Shown here in pieces: positions 15,599-22,874 of a stretch of 45,289 nucleotides of DNA. This stretch comes from a virus. The stretch lies in the IMG/VR virus record IMGVR_UViG_3300031999_000050, positions 1 to 45,289 of that record; one strand, written 5' to 3'. The notes below the pieces were generated by a model. That model was not told where the DNA came from, did not search any database, and was given only the letters and a program-made list of their open reading frames with translations. How positions within the stretch are numbered: position 1 is the stretch's first letter; the number at the start of each line of letters is the position of its first letter. Made by a program: the position numbers and the translations under genes.

Positions 15599-15855
15599 GT
15601 TACCTCCGCTTTGTCGGCCGGCACCGGGAGCTGGATCTCCAGAAACCAGAGGGGGGGGCCCTGCGCAACACCTATTGCAGAAGGGTAATCCGCTCCGAGA
15701 TAGTTCGGCACAAACCCACCGCGTCTGATCATGATCCGCTTCGCGCTCGCCGATACAGCGCGAGGATTCGTTCCCCACAGGAAAATGCGCTGTACTGCTA
15801 CTTCCACAGGCTTCTGCCCGATATAGGGTAGCCCATCAAACCTATATAGCGGCAT
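15595..15855 (-). CDS. Hypothetical protein (86 aa)
   Basis: Starts MPLYRFDGLPYIGQKPVEVA and ends LEIQLPVPADKAEVT. Predicted beta-rich. Overlaps the next gene by ATGA; a 9-bp run of G/C at 15652-15660 lies within it and could be prone to slippage. No family recognised. Confidence 0.6.
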   Translation of the reverse strand: MPLYRFDGLPYIGQKPVEVAVQRIFLWGTNPRAVSASAKRIMIRRGGFVPNYLGADYPSAIGVAQGPPLWFLEIQLPVPADKAEVT

Positions 15856-15873
15856 CCCGCCCCTCCTTCTTGC

Positions 15874-16092
15874 TCAGGCTTCGCTCCCGCACCGCGGGCA
15901 GTAGTCTGCGGGTTCCACGTCCTCACCCGTACCGTCATTCTCGTAGCCGTGGCGCAGCCATCGCTCGGGTCCTCGCCAGCCGCACTCCAGGCACTCTACC
16001 GGCATCCAGTCTACATGCCGGCCGTGGCCTCCGCCAAGTCTCAGTTGCCACGCCCAGAGGAGACGGGCCAGCAGGAACCTCAACCAATTCAT
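15874..16092 (-). CDS. Small zinc-ribbon protein (72 aa)
   Basis: Start MNWLRFLLARLLWAWQLRLG at 16092, overlapping the radical-SAM stop as ATGA. It contains VECLECGW and, ~30 residues on, YCPRCGS, two CxxC pairs that should bind one zinc. The first 18 residues are hydrophobic enough for a membrane anchor. Function unknown; tight linkage to the radical-SAM gene suggests co-expression. Confidence 0.65.
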   Translation of the reverse strand: MNWLRFLLARLLWAWQLRLGGGHGRHVDWMPVECLECGWRGPERWLRHGYENDGTGEDVEPADYCPRCGSEA

Positions 16093-16895
16093 CCCGTGTT
16101 CCTCGCAATAAGCACCGGCCTTGCCCATTGCTTCTGAAAGCGCATCCAGTGTAGATCCCTCTGGCCGGTTGAATCCCGGTAAAGCATCGCCATCGGGAGA
16201 AAGCCGGCCTCGATCGTAGCGCGCAGGCGGCGCTCTGCCGCCTCGATGCTGTCGTGCGGGTAGCCGATGAGTACATAGGCCCGGAGCACATGACTGGCCG
16301 TGGTGAAGCCTGCCTCCCGCAGCGTCTCGCCCGCTTCGCGTAAGGGTTCCAGATCCTCCGGTGTATCGTAGGCGAAGAAAAGCTGTTTCGGCCGCAATTC
16401 CCGCAAGGCCTCGGCATAAGAAAATTGAAGTAACGCCGCTTCCAGGCCCCCTGTAAACTCTCCTCGCCGTCTTTGCCGCGATATCATGGCGAACACGGCG
16501 CGAATATGCTTCTCGGAGCAGGCCAACAGATTGTCGTCGAGCACATTCCAACCGTCGCGGATCGGCAACTCGCGAATTGGCCCCTCTCGCCGCCAAACCC
16601 CGCAGAACCAGCAGCGGTTCGGACAGCCTCGCGAAGTGATGGTGTAACCCTCACGCAGGTAGTGGCCCGGCACGAACTCCCCGCCCGACATCCCGGTTGC
16701 GGGGCCTCCCAGTTTCACGGGGGCCACCTTTTCCCACGCCTTCGCCAGCCGCTCGGCTGCCGGGAGATCCCAGGAGAACGTCACCGAGACATGAACCTCA
16801 TCGGCCTCCGCGAATAGATCGGGGGGGCCAATATAGGCCAGCGGATCAGTTGGTGTTGCCCGGGTACGGCGAGGGAAAACGCGGATTAATCTCAC
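16089..16895 (-). CDS. Radical SAM protein
   Basis: 268 residues from a GTG at 16895, chosen because GGGGAG lies just upstream and GTGA overlaps the previous stop. The radical-SAM signature CPNRCWFC (C91, C95, C98; CxxxCxxC) binds a 4Fe-4S cluster for S-adenosylmethionine cleavage. The N-terminal part (RVFPRRTRATPTDPLAYIG, VHVSVTFSWDLPAAERLAKA, VKLGGPATG) resembles the cobalamin-type domain before radical-SAM domains in MiaB/B12-like proteins, but short. Substrate unknown: nucleic-acid or protein modification are both possible. Located in the block between replication and packaging genes. Confidence 0.8.
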   Translation of the reverse strand: MRLIRVFPRRTRATPTDPLAYIGPPDLFAEADEVHVSVTFSWDLPAAERLAKAWEKVAPVKLGGPATGMSGGEFVPGHYLREGYTITSRGCPNRCWFCGVWRREGPIRELPIRDGWNVLDDNLLACSEKHIRAVFAMISRQRRRGEFTGGLEAALLQFSYAEALRELRPKQLFFAYDTPEDLEPLREAGETLREAGFTTASHVLRAYVLIGYPHDSIEAAERRLRATIEAGFLPMAMLYRDSTGQRDLHWMRFQKQWARPVLIARNTG

Positions 16896-17407
16896 TCTAT
16901 CTCCCCGATCGCGAACCCCTGCCACTTCCCGGTGTAGAGCCCGTCCAGCCGCGGCAGCGGGTTGTAGACGAGCTGGTGGGCGGCGTCCTGCAGAGTGTAG
17001 TGGAAGCCGCGGGGCCGTAGGATCTGCGCCACGATGAAACTCCAGAAGCGCCGGCCCGGCAGCGCCCAGCTGTACCACCCATCCTGATCCCGCACCTGCC
17101 ATCCGTGGACCTGCGGAGCAATCCACTGACAAGCCCGCTCCAGCACCTTCCCAGGGTCCCACAGGTAGCAGTCGAAGGTCTGGCCGAAGGGGTACTGGTC
17201 CATCGGGCCATGATCCACAATATGGTGCGGGCGATTGTCCCAGTCCCACCATTTGATCGACCGGCACTCCTCCAGGATCGTCAGGATCTTCGCGGCCGAA
17301 AACGCAACCTGGTAGACCAGCTGCGGGATCGCCAGAAGACTCATGAAGTAGCAACCGAACCGCGGCAGGCCGCTGTCAACTGGAAGTTCCTCTTGCTCCA
17401 ACGGTTT
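16892..17407 (-). CDS. DUF261-like protein, possible cysteine peptidase / endolysin candidate
   Basis: Start taken at MKPLEQEELPVDSGLPRFGC (17407), 171 residues. The LPRFGCYFMSLLAIPQ segment, with a Cys at the head of a helix, resembles DUF261 and papain-like (C39/NlpC-type) peptidases. Histidines follow at HHIVDHG and GFHY. It is the only protein in the genome that I could consider as a cell-wall hydrolase, and the next gene upstream looks spanin-like. The catalytic triad is not proven, so function is uncertain. Confidence 0.45.
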   Translation of the reverse strand, partial: KPLEQEELPVDSGLPRFGCYFMSLLAIPQLVYQVAFSAAKILTILEECRSIKWWDWDNRPHHIVDHGPMDQYPFGQTFDCYLWDPGKVLERACQWIAPQVHGWQVRDQDGWYSWALPGRRFWSFIVAQILRPRGFHYTLQDAAHQLVYNPLPRLDGLYTGKWQGFAIGEIE

Positions 17408-17441
17408 CATCCTTTTGATCTCCCTCCTGATTCTGATGCCC

Positions 17442-17795
17442 TCATCCAAATTGGGCAGTCTGGGTAAAGTCGACTGTGGCCAGCGTCTGTGAAACCTTCC
17501 CGCTCAGGATCGCTGCCGCCTTCGCCCTCCGCGCCAAGTCCCGATTGATCCTCTGCGCGTCCTTCAACTGCTCCTCCAGGCCGGCGATGTAGGCGTCCCG
17601 CTCCCGGATCTCGCTGCGGGCCTCCTCCTTGTAGCGGCTCATAAAGTCCGAATCCCAGCGCTTCTTGGCCGCCTTGTGCGTGATCAGGACCAGCGCCAGG
17701 CTGTAGAGTCCGCCGGCGACGAATGCGATGATCAGTGGCAGCAGGTCGAGTAGCTCTTTTCCCAGGTTTCGCCATGACCACGGGTCCACGTTCAC
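17442..17795 (-). CDS. Membrane-anchored coiled-coil protein (i-spanin-like)
   Basis: 117 residues from a GTG at 17795 that overlaps the upstream stop (GTGA). One N-terminal membrane segment (LLPLIIAFVAGGLYSLALVLI, in part) is followed by a charged coiled coil (EARSEIRERDAYIAGLEEQL, RINRDLARRAKAA). This is the Rz/i-spanin layout. A second spanin-like set exists at 35.8-36.3 kb, so it may have another job, for example in superinfection exclusion. Confidence 0.55.
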   Translation of the reverse strand: MNVDPWSWRNLGKELLDLLPLIIAFVAGGLYSLALVLITHKAAKKRWDSDFMSRYKEEARSEIRERDAYIAGLEEQLKDAQRINRDLARRAKAAAILSGKVSQTLATVDFTQTAQFG

Positions 17796-18121
17796 GCGAT
17801 TCTCCCGCCGGCGCGGCCGGAGGAGATCCCGAAGGGCGTCACTCCCTCCGCCCGCATCCAGCGCGGGTTGCCGAAACTGCCGCGCGGCGACCAGTGACTG
17901 CGCATATAAGAGCGCCGCCTGTTGTCGAAGTGTTTCCGCCGCGGCGTGCCCCGCTCCTTGGTGCGATCCGCGTAACGCCGCATCATGAGCTCCGCCACCC
18001 GCGCCCGGGCAGCCTCCGCCTCGGGCCGCGCGGGCCGGCCCTGCAGGTCCTCGTCGCACCGCGGCCGGTGCCGGCTAAGCCGATGAAACAGACTTCTAAC
18101 TAATTTCACGAGCCACCGCAT
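17792..18121 (-). CDS. Basic hypothetical protein (109 aa)
   Basis: Starts MRWLVKLVRSLFHRLSRHRP and overlaps the upstream gene by 26 nt. Rich in Arg, ending FGISSGRAGGRIA. The reading frame is supported by the tight overlap with the following GTG start. No family recognised. Confidence 0.5.
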   Translation of the reverse strand: MRWLVKLVRSLFHRLSRHRPRCDEDLQGRPARPEAEAARARVAELMMRRYADRTKERGTPRRKHFDNRRRSYMRSHWSPRGSFGNPRWMRAEGVTPFGISSGRAGGRIA

Positions 18122-18473
18122 TCCATTTTCCTTTCGCGGATTCCCGTTTCGCCGGCGGTGCCGCGCCAGGCACGGGACGCATCATCACAGGTTTCTTCAA
18201 GTCCTCAAGCATCCGCCGATACAGATGCCAGACGATCTTGCCCAGCAGGCGCCGGCGCTCCAAGAGCACCTCCAGAATGTTCAGCCGCGAGAACTTCGCA
18301 CGCATCCAAGCTTCCTGTTTGCCGACCAGATCTTCAAGCTGCGTCTTGGATAGCTTGAGATTCTTGCGGACGAACTTGCTGACCATGGCCCGCTGCGTGA
18401 TCATGGCGCCGCCGGCATACTCGTAATCCTGGCCGATCCTTTTCTTGGCCTCAAGAATCCAGTCCTTTTTCAT
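18096..18473 (-). CDS. Hypothetical helical protein (125 aa)
   Basis: Start MKKDWILEAKKRIGQDYEYA at 18473, with AGGAAAC just upstream. Contains a helical middle (QLEDLVGKQEAWMRAKFSRL) and a basic Pro-rich end. Possibly DNA-binding. No family recognised. Confidence 0.6.
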   Translation of the reverse strand: MKKDWILEAKKRIGQDYEYAGGAMITQRAMVSKFVRKNLKLSKTQLEDLVGKQEAWMRAKFSRLNILEVLLERRRLLGKIVWHLYRRMLEDLKKPVMMRPVPGAAPPAKRESAKGKWNAVAREIS

Positions 18474-18478
18474 GTTTC

Positions 18479-18577
18479 CTATCGCCTCCTCCTCACTGCT
18501 TCGATGACAGCACACACCACCCAGGCGAAGCACAGGAGCACAGAGACGTAACCGAGGATGCCCAGGAGGTCGGTCAT
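18479..18577 (-). CDS. Single-span membrane peptide (32 aa)
   Basis: Start at 18577 with GGAGGGGAGA directly upstream, overlapping the previous stop as ATGA. One membrane helix (LLGILGYVSVLLCFAWVVCAVI, in part) and a basic end EAVRRRR. Small phage membrane peptides of this type can act as holin or antiholin-like proteins; here this is only a guess. Confidence 0.55.
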   Translation of the reverse strand: MTDLLGILGYVSVLLCFAWVVCAVIEAVRRRR

Positions 18578-18744
18578 TCTCCCCTCCGGGGAATCCTCGA
18601 TTCGAGCGCGAGGGTGAGAATCTTCATCGCGTTCTCCACCGGGATTGAAAGCCAAGCGGTTTTCCCTTCCGGGGGCGGCCCGGGATGATGGCGATATTTC
18701 TGTTCGACCTCGGAGAGAATCGAAATGGCTTCCCATCGAGTCAT
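18574..18744 (-). CDS. Small hypothetical protein (56 aa)
   Basis: Start MTRWEAISILSEVEQKYRHH at 18744, overlapping the upstream stop as ATGA. Ends LTLALESRIPRRGE. The upstream in-frame extension runs through the preceding gene and is not used. Function unknown. Confidence 0.55.
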   Translation of the reverse strand: MTRWEAISILSEVEQKYRHHPGPPPEGKTAWLSIPVENAMKILTLALESRIPRRGE

Positions 18745-18965
18745 ACGCCCTCCCCTTCCTGCGGCTTCTCCCCGGCCCTTGCGGCGGGGGACAGCCTCAG
18801 CCCCCGTCGCGCCAGTATCCGTATCGCTTTCAGCTTCAGCGTCAACCATGCCATGTGATCTTCCGTCAGCACGTGACCCCGTTTGTCACTGGCAATCCAC
18901 AGGATTTCCTTTAGCGTCTCTTGCGCTGTTTTCACAGCGGGCAACTTGCCTATTTTATCACCCAC
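18741..18965 (-). CDS. Small hypothetical protein (74 aa)
   Basis: Starts MGDKIGKLPAVKTAQETLKE and has a helical core (AWLTLKLKAIRILARRGL). Overlaps the upstream gene by 8 nt and the downstream gene by ATGA. Function unknown. Confidence 0.55.
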   Translation of the reverse strand: MGDKIGKLPAVKTAQETLKEILWIASDKRGHVLTEDHMAWLTLKLKAIRILARRGLRLSPAARAGEKPQEGEGV

Positions 18966-19632
18966 GGCTCGCCTCCCGGCCCCGGGGCGCGGCAGGGGAC
19001 ATCACCTGTATTTCGATACGGTTCAAAATCCGTCGCCAACTCAAGGAGGGATTCTCGGCACAGGCATCGTCCATCGCCTGTTCAATCATTTCGCGCAGTT
19101 CTTCGGGAACATGGACTGCACATTCTCCCAACAGGCCAAGAGTTCCCAAATAATGCATATGTGTGGTCAATCCTTTCGGCAGAGGTTGCTCCCCGCCCTC
19201 CCCCGGCTCCCCGGCGAGCGCATTGTCGGCGCGGGCGAAAGCATCTGTCATCTTTTGCGCGGTGTCATTGCGCATCCTGTATCCAGTAGTGACGGCTGTT
19301 TCAGCCAAGTCTCTATCTGCGCACGTCAGCGCATCCCGCAGCTTCCGCACCATCGCCTCCAGCTCGACAGATCGAGCCATCAGCCACGCGAGTAAATCCC
19401 CGAGATCAGGTAGCACATCCTGCTTGCCCATCGCCTCTTGCCACATGCGGGTCGCCTCGGCCATGCGGGTCTGCTGCAGGTCGAATAGCGCCTCCAGCTC
19501 GGCGATACGAACCCCAGCCTCCAGCGACTCTGTTTCGAGCTGGACGATTAGCCAGCACTTGTCACCGTCCGCGCCCTGCTCCCTAACCAGGGATTTGATA
19601 AGGTGCAGCCGCTTCGTACCCTCGGCGTTCAT
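18958..19632 (-). CDS. Hypothetical coiled-coil protein (224 aa)
   Basis: Long helices (LETESLEAGVRIAELEALF, ARSVELEAMVRKLRDALTC) with an acidic linker (AGEPGEGGEQPLPKG) in the middle and a helical C-terminal part (VPEELREMIEQAMDDACAE). Overlaps its neighbours by 4-8 nt on both sides. No family recognised. Confidence 0.6.
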   Translation of the reverse strand: MNAEGTKRLHLIKSLVREQGADGDKCWLIVQLETESLEAGVRIAELEALFDLQQTRMAEATRMWQEAMGKQDVLPDLGDLLAWLMARSVELEAMVRKLRDALTCADRDLAETAVTTGYRMRNDTAQKMTDAFARADNALAGEPGEGGEQPLPKGLTTHMHYLGTLGLLGECAVHVPEELREMIEQAMDDACAENPSLSWRRILNRIEIQVMSPAAPRGREASRG

Positions 19633-19886
19633 TGCTTTTCCACATCCATCCGAGCGTTCGGATGCTCGGGTGGCGTCGACATGATCTCGCCCACCGGCAC
19701 AAAGGTGCAGGCTGACATTTCTTCCAGCTCGCGGTCGAACTCTGCCTGCTTCTCATCTTCGTGGACGGCCAGCCGGTGCACGAACACGTGGCAGGGCACG
19801 CCGCCTTCCGTGACTCCAGCCCAGAGCCTAGCCGGCACTCCGGCTAACATAGTGATCTTGTCCGTGGACTCCATCGTGATCTTCAT
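19629..19886 (-). CDS. Conserved small phage protein (85 aa)
   Basis: Starts MKITMESTDKITMLAGVPAR, then LWAGVTEGGVPCHVFVHRLAVHE and a Glu-rich helix. Short proteins with this pattern (ESTDK, VPARLW-G-TE-GVPCHVFV) are frequent in phages and prophages. Function unknown to me. Confidence 0.65.
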   Translation of the reverse strand: MKITMESTDKITMLAGVPARLWAGVTEGGVPCHVFVHRLAVHEDEKQAEFDRELEEMSACTFVPVGEIMSTPPEHPNARMDVEKQ

Positions 19887-20707
19887 CTTTTCTCGCCTCC
19901 TACTTCTGACAAACGCTTGTCTTTTGCCAGACGCCTTTGCAGATCCTCAAGGACGTTAAGGTTTTCTTTCCTCTCGGCTTCGCTCAAGGGTTGAGGCTGC
20001 GCGACCTGCGGCGCCGCCTGCCGGGCCGCGGCGGGTTTGTATCCGGGCGTACCGCCTCGCTCTTGGGTGCGGCTAAACCAATTGGTGAGGAAGCGGCGGT
20101 AGTTGCTCTTGCGTTTGCTCGGGTTAGAGCGCATCCACTCCGCGGCCTTCTTGATCTCGCCGGCGATGTTGACTGCCGGGTAGGTGTCCGCCCAGCGCTG
20201 CAGGTCCTCATAGGGAATGCCGATGAAACCATCTTCCAGGGTGAAGGAAAACTTAGGCATCGCCTTACATTGAATTAGATTAGATTCAATAAGATAAGAT
20301 GCGGGACTGTCGGCGACTGTCGGCGACTGTCTGTCCTCAGTCGCTTCTTCTTTCTCGCCGCGCATATATTCGGCCAGTTCTTGAGGTACTTCGGCAAGCT
20401 GCTGTTTGATTCCAGTTTGCACGTTGGGGCTTCTGGATTGATGTTTGAGCCAGTTGTGCATCGCAATCCATCCGTCTCGATAGAGGCAACGGCCATCTTT
20501 CTCGAAGCGTCCCAGAATCATGCGCACCATGTCCTGCTCGAAGCCGGTGTCAAAAGAGATGCGCTTGATGCTGATTTGATAGACGCCGCAGATTTCCGTT
20601 ACCGGATTGGTCAGAAAGTATAAGAAGAGAAGTTTTTCCGATGGGTCCAACTTCATGATGTAGGGGTCATCCCAGAAGCATGTTGAGACGATACGGTGCT
20701 TGCTCAT
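19883..20707 (-). CDS. Replication initiator / DnaD-like protein
   Basis: 274 residues. The opening RIVSTCFWDDPYIMKLDPSE, followed by KLLFLYFLTNPVTEICGVYQI and a winged-helix-like DTGFEQDMVRMILGRFEKDG, is typical of phage replisome organisers. These bind the origin and recruit host helicase. The middle is a low-complexity linker and the end a charged helix. Within the linker the DNA has 10-bp repeats and an AT-rich palindrome (20269-20331), a probable origin inside the gene, as in lambda O. No phage helicase or polymerase was found, which fits a host-recruiting role. Confidence 0.7.
   Translation of the reverse strand: MSKHRIVSTCFWDDPYIMKLDPSEKLLFLYFLTNPVTEICGVYQISIKRISFDTGFEQDMVRMILGRFEKDGRCLYRDGWIAMHNWLKHQSRSPNVQTGIKQQLAEVPQELAEYMRGEKEEATEDRQSPTVADSPASYLIESNLIQCKAMPKFSFTLEDGFIGIPYEDLQRWADTYPAVNIAGEIKKAAEWMRSNPSKRKSNYRRFLTNWFSRTQERGGTPGYKPAAARQAAPQVAQPQPLSEAERKENLNVLEDLQRRLAKDKRLSEVGGEKR
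20269..20331. other. Putative replication origin inside the initiator gene
   Basis: Three 10-bp-spaced GACTGT repeats (20305-20330; unit cggcgactgt, the first copy diverged) lie beside an AT-rich stretch (20269-20300). That stretch contains a perfect 7-bp inverted repeat ATTGAAT / ATTCAAT (20269-20275 and 20284-20290) with tagattag between. Ten-bp phasing puts the repeats on one face of the helix. Iterons next to an AT-rich unwinding region within the initiator gene is the lambda-O arrangement. Confidence 0.5.
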
Positions 20708-20713
20708 AAATTT

Positions 20714-21346
20714 TCAAAATGGACGATCATCATCCCATTCCCATTCGTCTTTTGTGGCTGGTTGTTTTTCCACTTGTAGTGCTTCGCCTTGCATTTTGAG
20801 TTTCTCTCGTAGATCTGTATTCTTGAACATGATGCACAACCACATTCCATTTCCTTCGGCCATCAAGTAGAAGTGCCATGTTGCTTCCGAATAGAGACCC
20901 CAACCCGCCTCGTGCGTGTTGCTATTCTTCTCATATTCCCAGAAGATCCGGGAGAATGTACTTCGCACGGCTTTGATCGAGATTGTTGCGTTCTTGCTTC
21001 CATTGTCCGTGAGAATATCGATATCCTTTTGTTTTTGAAGCATTTCGCATATCGACTCTGAACCGACCTGCATAAAAACGCTATCTGAATTTCTGGTTCT
21101 CAGATAAGGCCGAACGACCTGCTCATATACAGTCTTCTCAAGTTCCGCATCTTCTCTGAACCCGCCGTTGATAAGTTCGATTGGTTGGAGTTCGCGCAAA
21201 CGTATCTGTTTGTTGGCGATATCGGGCACCGGGACTAGAAGCCCATAGGTTTCATATAATAACTGTTGCCCCGAGAAGGTCTGTCCTTTGCCCCGCGGAT
21301 AGACATTCGCATCCCTCAGAGCAAATACCCAGTTCGGGATGGTCAT
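20714..21346 (-). CDS. Candidate PD-(D/E)XK endonuclease paired with the MT-A70 methyltransferase
   Basis: 210 residues from ATG at 21346, overlapping the methyltransferase stop as ATGA. Residues ~98-125 read ESICEMLQKQKDIDI then TISIKAV, a possible PD-(D/E)XK-like centre (acidic E98/E101, D110, then S-I-K125). The rest (FSRIFWEYEKNSNTHEAGWG, LYSEATWHFYLM) is compatible with a small alpha/beta nuclease. Base composition is visibly more AT-rich than the structural genes, as for its partner. It could be a restriction enzyme, but the motif is weak and no family was recognised. Confidence 0.45.
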   Translation of the reverse strand: MTIPNWVFALRDANVYPRGKGQTFSGQQLLYETYGLLVPVPDIANKQIRLRELQPIELINGGFREDAELEKTVYEQVVRPYLRTRNSDSVFMQVGSESICEMLQKQKDIDILTDNGSKNATISIKAVRSTFSRIFWEYEKNSNTHEAGWGLYSEATWHFYLMAEGNGMWLCIMFKNTDLREKLKMQGEALQVEKQPATKDEWEWDDDRPF

Positions 21347-22224
21347 GTTTTCCCTGCCAAACTTTGAATGTCTTTCGGCCAGAAGTCCCAATGTGCCGGG
21401 ATCTCCTCCTTCAGGCCAGGGAAAAGGATTATCCTTTTTTGCTCTGGGTAAAGTTGCTCAAGAATGCCCCGAAACTCGATCGGCTTCTGCGAATGTGTTT
21501 TGTTTTTCGGAATGACTTGGACTGAGTCGACGCTGTTTGCTAGTTTCGTGTCCCGTGGGCGGCTGCTTCCCCTGCCAGCGATAAGTAGAATTTCATGGTT
21601 TGCAGAACAATACCATCCGAGATTGTGTCCGACTTTGTCCCATACCATCGAAGTGAGATACTTGAAGCCCCACGCCTCAATGACGGGGAAAGCCCAATTC
21701 AGCCGGGCCGTTGTGGCCCATAGATAGAGTACACAATTCCCTTCGGCTATCTCCTGTATTTGGTCCCCAAGCCAGCAAAGTTCTTGCTTGTTGAGTACGG
21801 GATAGTGTTTGTCGACAGGCTTTGTTGATTCGGGCGTATCATATTCCCAGGGGGGATCGGCATAGATGAGACCGTATTTCTTGTCAGGGAGCGTCGGCGG
21901 CTGGAACTTGCGTTTCTTTGGCGCCGGAAGTTCTTTTTTCTTAATATAGTCCCAGGACAATTGTCGCTGATCCGGCGACAATTCGGGATATTTTTGATAG
22001 AACTGAACACAACGGAAGATCTCTGACCGGCTGATTTGTAGATCTTCTCCAAGTTGGTCAACAAAATAATCCCCATAGGTCGCCTCGGCCTTTTCCCGGG
22101 CCTCCGCTATGCGTTTGCCGAGATAGTGCTTGGCCTCCACGATCTTGATATTGGTGTGCAACTTGATGTCTTCGAGAAGTTTCTTATACCAGCCCTGATC
22201 TACTAGTTCTGTTGGTGTCATCAT
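21343..22224 (-). CDS. MT-A70 family DNA N6-adenine methyltransferase
   Basis: 293 residues. Catalytic motif ADPPWEYDT (DPPW at 123-126), then YLWATTARLNWAFPVIEAWGFKYL (in part) and NHEILLIAGRGS, THSQKPIEFRGILEQLYP, all standard for MT-A70-like adenine methyltransferases. The N-terminal ~100 residues are helical (IVEAKHYLGKRIAEAREKAE, LQISRSEIFRCVQFYQKYPE) and look like a DUF3102-type HTH region. It may protect phage DNA from host restriction, or work with the downstream gene. Start follows the CHC2 gene stop directly. Confidence 0.85.
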   Translation of the reverse strand: MMTPTELVDQGWYKKLLEDIKLHTNIKIVEAKHYLGKRIAEAREKAEATYGDYFVDQLGEDLQISRSEIFRCVQFYQKYPELSPDQRQLSWDYIKKKELPAPKKRKFQPPTLPDKKYGLIYADPPWEYDTPESTKPVDKHYPVLNKQELCWLGDQIQEIAEGNCVLYLWATTARLNWAFPVIEAWGFKYLTSMVWDKVGHNLGWYCSANHEILLIAGRGSSRPRDTKLANSVDSVQVIPKNKTHSQKPIEFRGILEQLYPEQKRIILFPGLKEEIPAHWDFWPKDIQSLAGKT

Positions 22225-22500
22225 TCAGTTTCGCTCACGCCATTCCGCCTCTCGCACCTTCGCTATCTCCCGATCCGCCAACATCTTGAGGAAGTCCATC
22301 ATGTCCCCGCCTTTCTCGCAGCCGAAGCAGTAGAATATGCCTTCCTGCGAATCGACCATAAAGGACGGCGTCTTTTCGGCGTGGAAGGGACACAAGCCCC
22401 ACCAGCGGCCTGTCTTGAATTCCAGTTTGATATGCGTCTGGACGAGTGTTAAAAATGCATGGCCCATCAAGGACCTATGGATCTTTTCATTCTTCGACAT
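22225..22500 (-). CDS. Stand-alone CHC2 (DnaG-type) zinc-finger protein
   Basis: 91 residues from MSKNEKIHRSLMGHAF. The zinc site GLCPFHAEKTPSF (C37, H40) and FYCFGCEKGGDMMDF (C58, C61) is that of bacterial primase N-terminal domains, which bind template DNA. The toprim polymerase domain of DnaG is missing and is not encoded nearby. It may modulate host primase or mark origin use. Overlaps the RHH gene by 14 nt. Confidence 0.75.
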   Translation of the reverse strand: MSKNEKIHRSLMGHAFLTLVQTHIKLEFKTGRWWGLCPFHAEKTPSFMVDSQEGIFYCFGCEKGGDMMDFLKMLADREIAKVREAEWRERN

Positions 22501-22762
22501 CTGTGAACTCCTTAGAACCCTCGTCCTGAGTACTAGCAGGTACCCTTCCTGCAACCATACCCTCAAGCCTTATGATTCTATCCTCCAGGGCTTTCAGGTC
22601 CGTTTTAGGGCCGTTTTTTTGCGTCTTGAGATAGCGACGCATGTGCTGCCGGAGAGTCTCGCAGACCAATTTGGAGAATGTCCTATTATCCAGTTGCGCG
22701 TATTCCTCTGCCTCTGCCAGCAACTCTTCCGGGATCGTGAAGCGTCTACGGACGTTCTTCAT
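22487..22762 (-). CDS. Ribbon-helix-helix-like DNA-binding protein
   Basis: 91 residues. RRRFTIPEELLAEAEEYAQL then NRTFSKLVCETLRQHMRRYL fits a short RHH DNA-binding unit (strand, then two helices), followed by a small coiled coil (LKALEDRIIRLEGMV). Placed after a terminator-like hairpin, so it may start its own transcript and act as a regulator of this early segment. Confidence 0.55.
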   Translation of the reverse strand: MKNVRRRFTIPEELLAEAEEYAQLDNRTFSKLVCETLRQHMRRYLKTQKNGPKTDLKALEDRIIRLEGMVAGRVPASTQDEGSKEFTDVEE

Positions 22763-22785
22763 CTTGCCCTCCCATAGGCAAAGAG

Positions 22786-22811
22786 CCCCGGGCGTGGGAG
22801 CACCCGGGGCA
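22786..22811 (-). terminator. Stem-loop upstream of the RHH gene
   Basis: Perfect 8-bp stem GCCCCGGG / CCCGGGGC with a 10-nt loop, followed on the minus strand by CTCTTTG. It lies in the ~110-bp gap between the small gene at 22875 and the RHH gene. It could end or attenuate transcription from the recombination genes. A TTGACT box at 22874-22879 might begin a new promoter, but its -10 is poor. Confidence 0.5.
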
Positions 22812-22874
22812 GGAGAATAAGAGGAGAAATGGGAACCTTCTTACTTTCATTTTCTCATACTCCCATGCCTGAAG

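Noticed and set aside
17407-17781. 124-residue minus-strand frame
   Set aside because: Shadow of the membrane-anchored coiled-coil gene; Gly/Arg-rich and without a domain.
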